From NCBI GenBank assembly GCA_020746105.1, contig CM036622.1, positions 13,683,987 through 13,747,986 of the forward strand: 64,000 nucleotides of DNA, given 5' to 3'. This document shows, piece by piece, positions 22,341 to 36,091 of this stretch. Under the pieces are notes generated by a model. That model ran no database searches. It had not been told where the DNA came from and saw nothing but the letters and a program-made list of their open reading frames with translations. The DNA is from Trogon surrucura (taxonomy: Eukaryota > Chordata > Aves > Trogoniformes > Trogonidae). How positions within the stretch are numbered: position 1 is the first letter of the stretch; the number at the start of each line of letters is the position of its first letter. A program made the translations under genes and the position numbers.

Positions 22341-25300
22341 TGGACATTATAATTGTACGAACACACGTTTTTTTCTCTGCCTTTCTTCTGCATGCAGACA
22401 GATGTGTTCACTGCACACAGTTACTCTGGGTATCTATCACTGCATTTTATTTAAGTCCTGAACCAAACAGTTTCTTCCAGGTAAATTGACTTCATGTATT
22501 AAAAGGTTGTAATGAAGAAAAGGTTTGGGGTTTTGGTGGTTTTCGAGGTTTGTTTTTTTTTTTTTCTTCCAGAAAGCAATCACAATGTCTACCTAGATTT
22601 ACTTTTCTTAGCCTGTGACTCTTCAACAGTATATGCCTTTATTCCAGTCTTGTTGAGGTGATGGGTCAAATCCTTTTGCCTCTGGGAATGTCTGTTAAAA
22701 TCATATTTTAAAGCTAAAATGGACTCAGAGATATACACTGTGTGCTCTTGACAGATGGGGCCAGACAATTGCTATAGTCTGAAAAGAATATATTGACTCA
22801 CTAGCTCATCTTCTTTTCATAGTGAGAAGTACTCCATTGATGACATTTCATGATGTTTAAGATGTGGGTAGCATTGCCTGAAAAGACAGAGCTGGAGGGA
22901 GGGGAGAGAAAGAGATAATATTAGAGAATCAACATGCCTATGTACAACAAAGGCCAGTCTCAATCCTGAACTGACACTGTAGGTGGATTTTTACAGCACT
23001 TGTGACTGTTACTAATTGGGACCAAATCTGAATGTTCTGCAACTTGGCTCAGAAATAGCTTTAGACCAGACATGAGGAGTTATTTTCCTGTACTTCTTGG
23101 GCATCAGTTTCTAGACATTGCCGTGATCAGTGCAGAAAGTGAAAGAGACAACTACACCTCAGCCTTGGATGAGAAGAGACCAAAACATCAGTTGCCATGA
23201 ATTTCTTTAACATCACTAAGTTTGTGTCAGCTGACAACTGAAAAGGATCAGACCCAGAATAGACTCATAATAGTTTGATCAGCTGGAATACAACAAATAT
23301 CTACAAAAATGCTACAAGAAACATGTTATTCGAATAACATTTGGCAAGAACTCAGGTGAAAAGCACCCCTAATATATGAGAGACATGAACTCCATGCTTA
23401 AAAGATGTATATTTTTTTGGTTATTCAATCTACTTTTAATGCCATCCATGAGTATCTCTTAAATCTGCTTGCCTTCCCTATATGCACTGATCATTGAAGA
23501 AAAAAGTGAAAGATAATACAGCACAATATCACTTAATAATCTAACCCCCATTTTTTTAAAGGAAATTGTCGGATAACCTATTCGGTACTTGGCTATTTAT
23601 GTTAATATGTTACCTGAAATGTAAGTAGATTTGGGTGTCTATTGCACTGAAGACATGACAAAGATTTATAAAGCTTCATCACAATGAGTAGAACTCTCCA
23701 AGAACACTGACAGTGACTAATGCTGCCTACATCTCAATGGCAGCACTCTATAACTTACCCATTTTCTACAGAGAACAATCATATTACTACCGATTAGTTC
23801 TTTCTATCCATAAATGAGAATCCCCCTTGCTTATTGATTCACTTAGTTCAGTCATTTATGATACACATGAGTAGATATATTCTAGTTAAAAAAGGTTGGG
23901 ATATTTTCTTCTCGTCAGTGATGGAATTTGAGAATCACATTTGCAATCCTGAGATATTTTACATCTCTAATAGAACCTGCATACAGTTTTGTGTCTTATA
24001 GAAAATATTTTTGGCCTTTGATCTCCATATCACTAAGCAGACATAGATCTGTCCAAAGGAGCACATCTTCTTCTAGCTAGCTGCATGTTACCTGCAAAAA
24101 TACAGAATTCATTGTGACAGATCCTTGGTTGTGGATGAACAGATAAGGAGAACGAAAAGAAGGATATAGAAACTATACCGTGACTGTAGAAAGAATGGTA
24201 AGAGAGAAAACAGGCAAGGGAAAAAAGAAATGTGATGCATGGTGAGAAAGTTAAAGAGTAAGTTTTCAGAAAATACTTTTCTAGCAGACAGTGGTATATG
24301 AAGCCTTTTTTAAAGCACGTGATGTGCCCTCTAAAAATATTAAACATCTCACTGTCTTCATGAGTCACATGGATTATTTTTCTTACCTGGACATTATTTC
24401 CACCACTACCTACAGTTATCTGAGAATTACAGTGGGATTTTTCTAATCTGTTATAAAACACTCTAGTGGACTGGGTCTATTTTCTAAAGAGTAACTGGGA
24501 CCTTCAGTAACTCAATACCTGTAGCGGGGCAGCGGAAGAGTTTAGGGGAGGAATAAGGTTTCAGCTCACAGACAGCAAAAATTACTTAGCAGGATATAGC
24601 TGGCAAGCAATTGCCAAAAGCTGTCTTCTTCTTCATTCTGGCGTAGTATGGAATTCCCTAGACTTTGAATGCCCTGGAACCAAAACAAGAACATGTTAAG
24701 AGGTCTAAACAACAAGAAATGATAGTTTTCAATCATCGGGAGGACTCTATAAACAAGTAAAGATTAAGGGCCTTTCCACAGCTGAAAGATACACAGGAGC
24801 TACGTTGTGACCTTTCAGATTGTTTCCCCTGGGGTGTCTGATGGGCCTAGCACAGGTCCTGGAGGAATAAACCTCCCCACCAACCTTTGTCTAGTTCCAC
24901 TTAAGAGAAAAAGCTGGACTTGAAACAGTGTCATATGTAAAGGTCAGTGCTTTATTTACATGAGCTTTGTATGCTACACTTCTCCCCTCCACTTTCTCTT
25001 TTCTTCTCCAGAGATCTCTGCTTAAATTATTCTGTCCCTTGAACTACGTCTTAGTGACAATTTTTCTTCATTCACAAGCCAGACTTAAAACAAATCTTGT
25101 CTTTTAAGACATTCGGGCAGCAATATGCTAAATAATGGCAGGTTTTGTCCCACAATTTGCGTGCTTTTCCTCTGCTGAGTTTTTCTTAGATTTCACTCTA
25201 TGCCACTGAACAAAGTATATATTTGCTGCTAGGAACCAGAGAAAAATCAGCATTTGGGGAAAAATACAGTTTAGTCCCTTATTTTACAGGGACGAGCTGT

Positions 25301-25485
25301 AAATAGGTCTGTCTTTCCAGGCATTGTAGAATACCCAGAAGAAAAGGTCTTTATTACAAAAGCACCTACTAATCTTGAAAAAAAACCTTCAGGAACAGAC
25401 TCTGTCTTCAACTGTACCTATTTTTTTCTCCACTTGGTAGATGGGAAAACTTACTTAACAAAGTTGAGGTTTCATCCAGTAACTC
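22341..25485. other. Gene-free AT-rich DNA
   Basis: No gene or repeat family was recognised apart from the separately listed palindrome. The largest frame is 142 codons on the minus strand (24033-24461). It has no domain signature and reads through low-complexity Ser/Phe-rich sequence, so I treat it as chance. A T-run plus CTTCCAG at 22553-22572 resembles a splice acceptor, but the sequence after it hits a stop quickly. Confidence 0.55.
23323..23340. repeat. Perfect 18-bp palindrome
   Basis: ATGTTATTCGAATAACAT is its own reverse complement, with TTCGAA at the centre. The symmetry stops at 23322/23341. It could be a dimeric transcription-factor site or chance. Confidence 0.85.
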
Positions 25486-25545
25486 TATATTAGCGGGGAT
25501 CTTTCCCCTGACTTCAATGGGAGCTGTGTGTAGCTCCTGAATTGC
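25486..25545. mobile_element. Possible ancient amniote repeat fragment
   Basis: The string TGACTTCAATGGGAGCTGTG at 25509-25528 resembles the 'attgacttcaatgggagct' block that recurs in old CR1/L3-class repeats of reptiles and birds. Both flanks are decayed and I cannot fix ends or strand. It is a weak call from one motif. Confidence 0.35.
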
Positions 25546-28500
25546 TATCATTTTCAAACTGGTGAAGACACTTGAGCATCTGGTGCTGTTCTAGCAAGCT
25601 TCTTACACAGCTTTGGTGAGAATTCTGAAGCTGACATAGAAAGAATTTTCCAGGGCTCACAAACTCTTTGTATCTTCTTTTCTTTTTAGAAACACTCCTG
25701 ACACGTTTGTGATACTGTTTGAATATGAAAAAAAAATAGAAGAGAAAGCTAAACTGAGCATTGTAAAACATTCTGGGCAAGCGTTTGCTTGAGTTTAAAA
25801 ATGGACTTGCTTCTCCGTGCTTACACAATTTTTTAGCACTTTGGAAGAACTGAGATATGTGATTGCTCTTGGAACATGGAGTTCAACACCCTCCCCGCCC
25901 CCCACCAGGCTCTGCAAGCGATAACAGGTCTGGGTTGTGAAGAAATAGCCATGCTGAAGGCAATACTGACACAGGCCTCCTGGGGCTTCTTCTTCCTGAG
26001 TTTGGGTAGGCAGTTTCTCTATCTCCCACTGTAATGACTGATTTCTTTCACGTGGGTTGAGAGACACTAGTGACAATCTTACTGCGTAGCCAAATGATGT
26101 CTTAAGTAGGGTTGAGGTGCCCAGGGAAAATGTATGCTACTAATGCAATTTTAATCCTACTTGACTGTACTTTGGAAAATGGTCTCCTATTATTTTCTGC
26201 CCAGTGAAATGTACCTTACTGGTTTTTATTATGTTGGCATTGATGATCTAGAAAAGGGAAACTTCCATGTGATCTGTGTGTTCAGTAACAGTGAAGGGGC
26301 ACAGCCAGAATTTGGATATTTGGTGTGAAATATTCACACTAAACTACCTGTGCTCTCACCATACAGTAAAAACCTACACAGAACCTGTGAAATGAGAGTC
26401 TCATCAGGAAAAAGCAGTCTGCTCACATATGTACCATTAGTAGAAAAACTGGCAAATAAATTGTCTACTGCGAATCACACAGTAATACAAGTGCCTATGT
26501 GATGTGCGTCCAGGTGATTTCCTTCACACACATCGAGGTATGCGCATGCACACTAACATCAGTGTATCTCCTCTCTCTTTACCTCTCTTTCATACATTGG
26601 TACAGTAAATGTAACAACTGCCGTGCTACTTCTCAGACACCAGGAGTCCCATCTTCTGTACAGGCCTGGGTGTACTTGCTTTTTTCCTCTCTTTTTGATC
26701 ATTTTGGTAAAGAGGTTCTCTCCTTGACATCTATCTCCAAAACGCCCACTCACTTGCCTCAGAACAAATCCAGCCTTGCTTGTACTTGTGCGTGTGTTGA
26801 ACAAGCCCTCATAAAATGCCTATCACATCATTATTTCGTTTAAACATTTTTATTTCTCTAGAGAATTTAAAATACACAAACATGTGATTCCGTGAGGAAA
26901 TGATCCAAAAGAGATTATAAATACAGCTATAAATGTCAAAGTTCTCAAAACATTTCACTGGCTCTATCTTCAGAAGAGACTGTTTACAGAGAAAACCCAC
27001 GTCAGTGTGTTTTATTATTGTTATTGTGTGTTAAATGTTACAAATGCAATCTGCTTGCCCTACATGTAAACCATAGTCTCCAAATATCTTTAAGAATCAC
27101 CTCTAATAGTTGTACTCAGAGACAGGAGTATAATTTAGTAGGATATTAAGCAATCTCTCCACAGCAGGAAAGATTATTGGGTTTCATACAACTCTCATTA
27201 GAGACTCCTATCCTTAATGTCCCCAGAAATTAGTATTTTGCATTTGTCACTCTGGGTTCCATGTTTGTGAGAGGGATTGGAAGAGAGAAAGCTCAAAACA
27301 CAGACCTTTCAAAGTCTGAGTTCTTGCAGATATGGGATCAGGCCATTTTTGTTTATGAAAAAGAAGCATCAAAGGCTATTTTTTTCCCCTGAGTAATGTT
27401 AAAATTATTTGTGTCTTCAAAATGATGCCCAAGAGACCCCTACCACAAAAAGTTCATGCTTCTTTCCTTCTGTGATGGAAGAGACTATCTCCAGAAGTGA
27501 ATCAGTCTGAGTTAGAAGAATGAAGCAAACAATCACCAAAACTCTTGGAAAATACAATATGCCCAAATGTGACACTGAGAGTTTAAAATTCACAGCATGG
27601 AATGAATTTTAGTACAGAGGACTGGGGTAGTACATATCAAAGTTTGTCATGGATATTTAACTTGTCAGGAAAAATGTTAAAACTGGAGATCTTTTTCTTT
27701 GATCTACTTGAATGTTGATCACAGCTGTTTGCTGCAATTATGGAAAACAAAATAATATTTAAATTTCAAAATTTCTTTTTAAAGGCTGCATAGGAATGTT
27801 GGACATAATTTCCCTGTAGTCACAGGAACCTGTGGGAGACATTTTGTTTGGAGGATGGTCGTAGAACATCCATTTTATGTTTTACAAGCTGCAGACTTTC
27901 CCTATATCCTCTACACTTACTTAAAGGAAATATTCACAAAATTGGAATGTGCCACAGGGGGAGATCAGGACAGGACAGGGATGTCACCAGGGTGATTGCC
28001 AGTTGTACATACACTTGTTAAAAGAAAATATCTCTGGAAGAAGTTATATCTACAGAGAAAACAAAATTCTTCCCAATTCTACAGCAATCTTAAATTAAAA
28101 TTAAAGAATCCTTCCTGACTGCAGACCAAATTCAAATTTCAAATTGTCTTTTTATTTTCCTTCACCTGTCTTTACAACAAGAAGCAGAAATGATTTGAAG
28201 TCCACAGTATTTCAACATGCTTCACTTCAGTATGGTCTGGAATGATGGCTGTGCTCTTAGACCTTTGAATTTCATCAGTAGCAAAGGGTAAAATTTTGCC
28301 CTTAAGCATTCATCCTGACTATGCTCTAAATTGTCAGGAGCTCAGGGAAGAATAAATGGAATATGAGAACAATCTGACTACAGCGCCCTCAGGATCTGGG
28401 GCCCTATGGGAACAGTGTACAAAAGGAAGAAAATCTGACAGCTCAGTGGGGCCAAATAATTTGCCCTTCATTTTTAGTGGTGAAGTTTATTTATTGGCTG

Positions 28501-30354
28501 CAGCTCATTGGCCCAATCGTCCAGGATTAGAGGTTTATCTCCTGAAAGTAGAATGTTTAATTCTAGTTTTGATTTTACCCCAAAACAAAGTCTCTGTAAT
28601 TCTGGTTTTATGTTTTATTGGCTCAGTTTTCCCGGGATGAAAGTAGGAGTTCAGCAATCTGTTCTTGGAAATCCAGCATTTTGCAAGGATTCTCTGTCAG
28701 CAAACATGTGATAAGCAAAGACATTTTCTTGAGTTTCAGGCCAGTGCCTTATTCACAAGATATTTTCCTTTTTGAAAACAGGTCTTCGCTCTTACTGTGT
28801 TGCTCTATTGATCAATCTGTTTTGAGAGAGAGAGAGCTCAGAAAAAGGAAGTTTCTTTTTTACCACATTAAATCCACTCAATTTGCCTGAGCCAGACATG
28901 ATTATTCTCCAAATGGAAAAGGTTTTACCCTAAGTATCTTGTAAGCTTTTCTGGATGCTCATGCAACACACAGGGAAAGGAATCGGCTAAGCTACCAGAG
29001 ACTAACAACTTTGCAGAACAACTCCCCGTGGCAGAGGGAAGGAACATATTGCCTCCTGACACAAGTCTTTGCCCACATTGATGAATACTTTGTGTCTGCA
29101 CTGGGAAGGAGGGAGAACGACTGGGTTTTGCCAAGCCGGTGCTGTTGCAGGTTCCGCTGCCCGCGCACGTGGGCACATTTATGCCCACAGCACTTACCCT
29201 TCAGTGGGGCAGGAGAAGGCATGCAAAGTTTTGTCTTTATCTACTTTTTCCCAAGGAAATGACTCTTTAAAGCATTTTCAAGTCTTTGAGACCATTCATG
29301 GAGAATTGATCTGCATACAGAAATTTCCTGTAGGAATGTGTTATGTGGCAACGGTGAAAGAACATTTTCAGTTCTGATCTGTCTCAGCTTTGTCTGGACT
29401 TCTGCAAAAATTCATCCTTTTGTGTCTTACTTGTCCACACAGAATTAGAACCACATTCACCTTTTACCGTGCTTGCCCCCCTTTCAGGGACCAAGGATTG
29501 AGAACTTTGAATAATTCTTTCCTTCATTCTAGTTTATTTCTTGATTTATTCTTACCAGAAGTGCTAGTAAAATGCTAGTAAAAAACCCCTGAGTACTTGT
29601 TGTTTGGGTTTTTTTAGTGACATTGAAAACTAAACAATTTAGTTTCCCACCTTACTGTTCAGTAACTCTGGTGTTCAGTGCTAGCAAAAATCTTGCTAGT
29701 AATAAAGCAAAGTCAGAAGATTTTGATGCTTACAGAAACCAGAGGCACATTACTGAAACCTACTTGGCCTTCAAAATAATAATAGAAATTTATTAAGAAC
29801 AGGATGGTTTTAGGAGATTGTCAGGAGTTCTTTTTGCCCTCTTGGCTGGAAACACTAAACCAGTCATAGCACTTTCCACACTGGACAGCAGCAGAAAGTC
29901 CAGAGACTTTCTAGGAGAAAGAGCAGGGAGGGAGCGAAGTGTGCTTTTAATCTTTCCTTCCAATTACCATTCACAGCCCCTGGAATAATTAAAATGAAAT
30001 TTTCTACATTTAAAATTTTATATCTCACTTTTCTATATCACATTTTATTGGCTAAAGATTTTTTAGGAAAAAAAAATCTCCGAATTCCCGAGATGGAAGA
30101 AGTAGAAGAGAATTAAATGCCCTTGAGTATGATTTTTTTTTTTTCCTTCGGCTTGAAATCCTGGACAGATTATTTTATTTGCTGTACTTCAACTTTCACT
30201 CTTCGAAAATCGGGAAGAGGAGCTCTTTACTGCAATTATTTCCCTACCCTCCATTCATGTCTAAAACAGTGACAAAAACATAATGGATCACTTTGTTCAT
30301 TGAATAAACAACCCACAAATGCAACTTTATAAAGTACATTCCCAGGAAACAGAT
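25546..30354. other. Gene-free AT-rich DNA
   Basis: Many short frames are present, the longest 26499-26843 (114 codons, plus) and 25514-25828 (104 codons, minus), all overlapped by antisense frames and none with a known domain. A (GA)7-like run lies near 28825-28838. Around 28,260-28,320 and 28,380-28,410 the sequence has 'ggtaaaattttgccct' and 'atctggggccct' strings that may be scraps of ancient repeats. No promoter-like CpG island was seen. Confidence 0.55.
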
Positions 30355-30880
30355 CTATAAACCTGGTAAATGCACCAAGACCCCATCAGGGATGTTTGAA
30401 CTAAATCTTAATTTGTCATTCATGAACACTTCACATGCCCCTCTAAATGAGTTATGTACTGCATCATCGACAGGAAATATAACAGACTGCACGTTGGAGA
30501 TACCAAAAAGGGCTTGTGGGAGTGTTTTATTGAGCATTGCACAGGTGTTAACAATACGGTGGGTAACACAGATCAAAGGATTGTGCAGAAGCCACTTGAT
30601 GTTATAAACAGTTCTTCATCAACCTTGTCTGATAATAAACTGCATGTCCACTCTGACTCCAGTGTTCACCCTGTGAGCGAGACCTCAACAGAACAGAGGT
30701 GAACAGTGAGGATATCACTGCTAACTTGGCTCCACAGCTTCAATCCCAGATGGTTTTTATGACAACTTAGGGTGAGTTTGAGGCTGACCTAAATTGTGAT
30801 GATGACAAGTCTGGCAAAAAAAAAAAAAATGAGACTGCTCTAAAACAGACTCAATTTCCCACTCTTATCAGGCGTTCTGC
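30355..30880. other. Possible decayed coding sequence, unrecognised
   Basis: Three plus-strand frames (30392-30607, 30454-30702 and a further stretch from about 30690 to 30850 in another frame) and one minus-strand frame (30355-30576, 73 codons) crowd here. The plus-strand frames read as Ser/Thr-rich and then acidic, Lys-ended sequence (about 30,690-30,840, ending at an A14-type run). This could be a processed pseudogene broken by frameshifts. I recognise no parent protein on either strand and cannot fix the strand, so chance is also likely. Confidence 0.2.
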
Positions 30881-32546
30881 ATGGTGGGGATGGTATAGTG
30901 CTGGTGGGAAATAGCCCAAAGGAGCAACATCTCAACATCATGAGATTGTGTACTCAGGTATCTGAAGGACCTCCTCAGCAACGAAAACCAGTTTGGATGG
31001 ATGAGAAAGGAGGCCTCCAATGAATGTCTAAAGAGAAGTCGGATAGCGTTATGTTAGTTTTCAGTTATGGACTTTGCAGCGGGCACCGATTTATAGGAGG
31101 AGGGAGATTTGAGGTTACTAGGTGATGCCCTAATAGCTGTACATCCACCTTCTCAATATTCCCTCCCTCCTTTCTGTCCACACTGGAGCTGTATTATCTG
31201 CCTTGATTGTCAAATGAGGGTATGAAATACTCAATGACTGGGGTCATAGTGTCTAGCCTAGTAGGTTGTGTTACAACAGTAATTTAACCTGCTCTGGTTT
31301 TGTTTCAGTTTTCAGGCTCTTTCTCCAGTTTTATGTATTCTTGAGAGCTTTGCTTTCAATCAGTAGTCACAGTGGCAAGTGCTGGGCAGTGGGCTGAAAC
31401 AATTTTATTTTGAGGTGATAAAATAAAAGCACATTACAAATGGCAGTGACAAGGTTTTAGGATTGGCAGTCTCACCGAAAAAAGGATGTGAAAAATGTCT
31501 GCCCACTGGGCCCAGAAGTAGTCACTGTACTGACTGTGCTACAGAGGCACTTGTTTTTTAGGACCAAAGAAACAGATGGAGACAGAAACACTGATTTCCA
31601 TGTATACATTCTGTTAACATCTTCTCAGCTTAAAGTTCGCTTCACGTCCTTGAGCCTTCCAAATAGCACAGTGATGAATATGGAAGAAAAGTACATATTT
31701 TTGACTCAGCATCAACAGAGTACAACTCAGTAGTCTGTGAAAAAAGTATAGTGAAAGAGCTCTCCTCCTAAAGGTTATTATTTTTGTCTGAAGAATAGAA
31801 TCATGTAGCAGGCAGGGCATGCTGTCTAAGTGTGCTAAGTGTTGCCATGACAAACATTAGGGACAATTCTTACTTTGAAGACCTTGCAGATAACTTGAGA
31901 TTGTTTTGCTTGTTTTGTAAATGGACAATAGATGTAAGAAATGATTGAGAGACTGCATCCCATTCCAGTGTCCAAAACACAGCAATCGTCCTCTTTCTCA
32001 TGGCTCTCCCACAGGAAGTATTGGTTGATTGCTGACTCCCAGTATCTGAGCTGGAAAGAGAGGTGCTTCATTTGGAAAAGACCAACCTACTAGCAGACAG
32101 AGTAAGAAAATGAAAACACTACATCCAGGCACTTCCATTCTGAAGTTTTGAAAGCAATTTTTTTCCTGATCTATTAATTTTTTCTTCCAATCAGCCAGTC
32201 CCACAAAGATGCAGCTCCCTAGGCACACACCCTGATAGCAAACCTGCATCTGCAGAAGGTCTCTCCTTACGCTGTATGCAAATCCTTCTGGAAGCTGGGA
32301 ATCTTTTGACTTATGAGGTTCCTGTCTCCTATACCCAAGTCATTCATCTAATTTACATGTATTCAGCTGCTCGTTTGTTTGCTTAGCATGCTAAGTATCA
32401 GTTTTTAGGAAGATTCACCATGTATGTACGCTCTTTACAGGATGTGCTCATGTGTAACACAAAGGCTGTTTCGCTGTTTACCTCCTGCTGAGTCCCTGGA
32501 GAGGATTGTGATGAGGTTTCCTATGCATCACATGAAGATCTATTTC

Positions 32547-32587
32547 TATGCTGTATAGTACGTATGGTATGCTGTGTAGTATGATAC
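32547..32587 (+). repeat. Two-copy tandem repeat, about 21 bp
   Basis: TATGCTGTATAGTACGTATG is followed directly by a TATGCTGTGTAGTATGATAC-type second copy. The two share the first eight bases and most of the rest. Only about two units are present. Confidence 0.65.
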
Positions 32588-34045
32588 AGTGTGCCTCTTC
32601 ATCCACCCTTGCTGTAGGACTGACCTCTTTGTTCTATGGTCTTCTCTCCTTTGGCAAATGAGATATAGACATTGTTTTGCTTTCTTTCACCAAAATAAAC
32701 AAATTATGAGCAGTACACACCACAGCAGGGTAGGTGTTAGCGATCACTGAAAGACCACCTTCATAAATCCTCCCAGGGAAACTGGTGCTTGAAGAACACA
32801 TATTTGTACTTGGACGCTTTGAAAAATGTGGCTAGACTTTCAGTGATGATGACTCAACTTTTCACTGATGATAACGGGGTTTGGTCAGGCACTCTGTTTG
32901 CTCATGCCTTGTAGGTAAACAGAAACTTTAACATCTCTTGCTTGTAATCCTCTCATACATGCAGAGAACAAAATTCACCATGTGAAGTAAGGAAGGAATA
33001 GAATAAACATACAGGTCATGCTTGCCAACAAAAGCAAACAGCAGGCCATTCAAAGCAACCTAAAAAACCTGCCTGTGAACAGTTCTGGAGTCTCAGTGCC
33101 ATTTTAACATAACAAACCCCTTCTGGGACTACCGTGGTAATTGCTTCAAGAAAAATAATTTTCATGGGATAGTTAACTATGCTGTATTTCAAGCCAGTGC
33201 CTAGATTATCCTTAAATACCTTTGACCCCAGGGAAATTTAAATTTAACCTTTTTTAACATTGCATTTGCCAGTTCCAAATTACCATTATTTTAAGTTGTA
33301 CGTCTGACAGACTATGTGACCTACTGTAGATAAGATATAATTGGGACTGGTCAAAAGTAAATGATTGTTTCACAAGCTGTTCTGGGAACTGATCAATGTG
33401 TTAGTGTCATATCTTGTAGAGTTGATTGATCAAGTGAAAAAAAAAAGAAGATAGGTTTTCATCCATCTGCTTTCACAGGACACCATTTCAACCTCCACCC
33501 AGGACTCCTCTCTATTTGCAGCTGCAGATAACACCTGTCTGACAAGAGAGAGGCAAAAGGCTTTCTCCTGAAGAAAAGTTACTCCATACATGGGACTGTA
33601 GTATGTTCAGGATGAAAAAGACATTATTCACTCACACTCCCTTGAGATCCAGAGGGCAGAAATGAATGGTTCCTACAGTGTCTCTCTAGCTACTGAGCAG
33701 CATCTCCATAAGAATGCTGTCCACAGGGTAAATGTTATTTTTCATAATGCTTTTTGAAAAGCTAGTATAAACACCAGAGTAAGTTCAGTAACACTCATAT
33801 TGAGGGCAAAAAGAACTGGGAGAAAAAGACCTACAGGTTATGAAAGCCTGGAGAAAAAGCTAAGAGTTGTGTAAAAAAATGCTAGAATTAGTAAGAATCT
33901 CTATTTGCCCTTCAGCTGTCCTCTCTTTTTCTATTAAAGCTTTGGGAAAAGTGACAACAGTTCATCTATTTTATTAACATCTTTTCTTCCCAGGAGAATT
34001 ACATGGGTGTAGACAGCAAGGATGGAGAGGATTATTTTAGCCTAG

Positions 34046-34085
34046 TACCTAGGGTATTAATTATATACCTAGGGTATAATTAGGG
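34046..34085 (+). repeat. Two-copy tandem repeat, 20 bp
   Basis: TACCTAGGGTA occurs at 34046-34056 and again at 34066-34076, each followed by TTAATTA/TAATTA-like sequence, giving a 20-bp period. A third partial TAGGGTAC follows. CCTAGG is itself palindromic. Confidence 0.7.
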
Positions 34086-35436
34086 TACAGCTAAGAATCC
34101 TGGGATAATTATAGGAAATAGAAAACCAAGACTGAATATTTGAAAAAATTCTTTCCGTCTGTACTGCACTGTAGAGTAACTGGCCAAGAGAAATGTTCAT
34201 TGTTTTGCATATGGGAAAAAGTGATGGGCTATAAGTTGGGAAATATGTCTTATAAATGTCTTTGCTTTCAAAACATGCTTCTAATTTTAAGTTCCAGATG
34301 ATCCACATCTGCTGGGATCCTCTGGTTTTTACTTGTGCCTTGTTTAGATCAGAAATAGGAGATCATGGGATTGAGGTTAAAGAGCTGTTCACGTGCTTGA
34401 TGAAATCCTGGACCATTTGATTTCCCAGGAAAATCGCTCAGCTCTTTTCCCCACATAGTGTCTAACCTGTTACTTAGGGAACCTATTACTGCAGGGAACT
34501 ATATCACAAGGAGCAATATTTCCGTGGAAGGAAGATGGACAGGATGCAGGAACAAGTGCCTCCTAGCTTTAGTCTTATCTGAAAACGATAAGAAAAATTT
34601 AAGAGGAGGAGGATGGAAGGAATGAGTGACTCTAGCATAAGAAGCTAGAATGAAGCCACCAGTAATTTAGCTGTGAAAGAGGTTGCATTTGGCCATGCTC
34701 AGCCAGCAATATGGACATAAAACAGAAACTCCCCCAACTGTGTTACCTACAGGGAGTGAGTTCTCAGATGAGCAGTCTAAGCTCAGGAAAGTGCTTCAAC
34801 GCCTCCTTTTGCTGAGCACCAACTCCAGACCCCAGCCCACCAGTAAACATTACAATCCAGTCTGTCTGCCATCATCCCTTAAAGGTCTTCGGGTGCTTGC
34901 AGGCTCCAATCTGCCCGAGTGTGAACAAGGATATCTGGGTGAAGCACAAGCAGAAACATTATTCGGAATGTCCTTTTAATGACCTCGGGGCTTTTGCCTG
35001 TGCCGCTAGTATTGACTGAGACTGGATTACTTATGTCCCTTTTCCTCTGGTAGTGCAACACCACTTGCTTAATGTGAGCTGCTTGAGAGTGGAGGAAGAC
35101 TGAAAATCACAACTAGTATTTTGAACTGTGGGAAAGTGTCCCTGTTTTCCTCCTGTTCTTTGCAGGAAGCTAATTGCTGTCATCTTTCCAGGAGAAAGTA
35201 CCCTTACAATTGAATCTCAGGAGCTTTATAACATGTCTTAAAAATTGTTTGTTTATTATTTGGGTTTTTTCCTGTTGTTTCTCCCCTCTCTCCACTGATT
35301 TGCTTCAGAGAAGCTAAGTGTACTGTACATAAACAGCTACATCAAAAGCCACTTTCTGTTTTTTTCTTCAGATTTTTACACGTTTTTAATGACTTTCAGT
35401 CAGAAACAATCTGTAGTTGTAATAAAGCAATGGATG

Positions 35437-35490
35437 TTTATTATTATTGCTATTACATTATTATTATTACACTGTACACTATTATTATTG
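35437..35490 (+). repeat. ATT-rich imperfect microsatellite
   Basis: Interrupted runs of TTA/ATT trinucleotides (about three units each at 35437, 35457 and 35480) separated by GCTATTACA and CACTGTACACT. It is degenerate and of low mutability. Confidence 0.65.
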
Positions 35491-36091
35491 AATTGTAAAC
35501 TGGAACTCTGTGGTGCATTTTTACCATTTTCTGTGATTTGCAAATGTTTGGGAAGATCTTTTACATAAAATGCAGAAGTCTTTTCATGCATCATACAGTA
35601 AATTTCACTTTGTAGATTTGTTTTAAAAGAGCAATGTCACTCATTTTTGATTACCTTACTAAATTATTCTGCCTCTAGTTGGTCACAATTTTAATTTAAG
35701 GAAAGAATTTGATGTCTCAGAGACACTGGTGGATCCTGCTAGTGAATCCCACTGCCTGTGGGAAGTGCTGATTGATATTCAGAGCTTTAACACTTCCCAT
35801 TTTGCTGAAGGAGGAGCTTCATCACAGACATTCTAGCTCTTTGGGCCTTATTTTTCACTTTTTTACATCCCAACCACGTGTCTCGTGCCGTGCCACAGCT
35901 ACAGTACTGAATTCCTCATCAGAGAGCTCTCTGAAAGCAAGATAACAGTCCCGCAGTCTCAGCACTTGCAATATCCTCTGGGAGGTAAATATCAGATGTG
36001 GGGATCGACAGGACCTACATTCGTCTTGTTTTTGCTATTTTCCTTAGTGTGACAAAAAATTAGAAACTTTTCCTGAAGATAGGGCATTTGT

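Noticed and set aside
22553-22572. T-run ending in CTTCCAG, like a splice acceptor
   Set aside because: A stop follows within about eight codons in one frame and no exon-like sequence is seen.
24033-24461. 142-codon minus-strand frame
   Set aside because: Low-complexity Phe/Ser-rich reading of AT-rich DNA with no domain.
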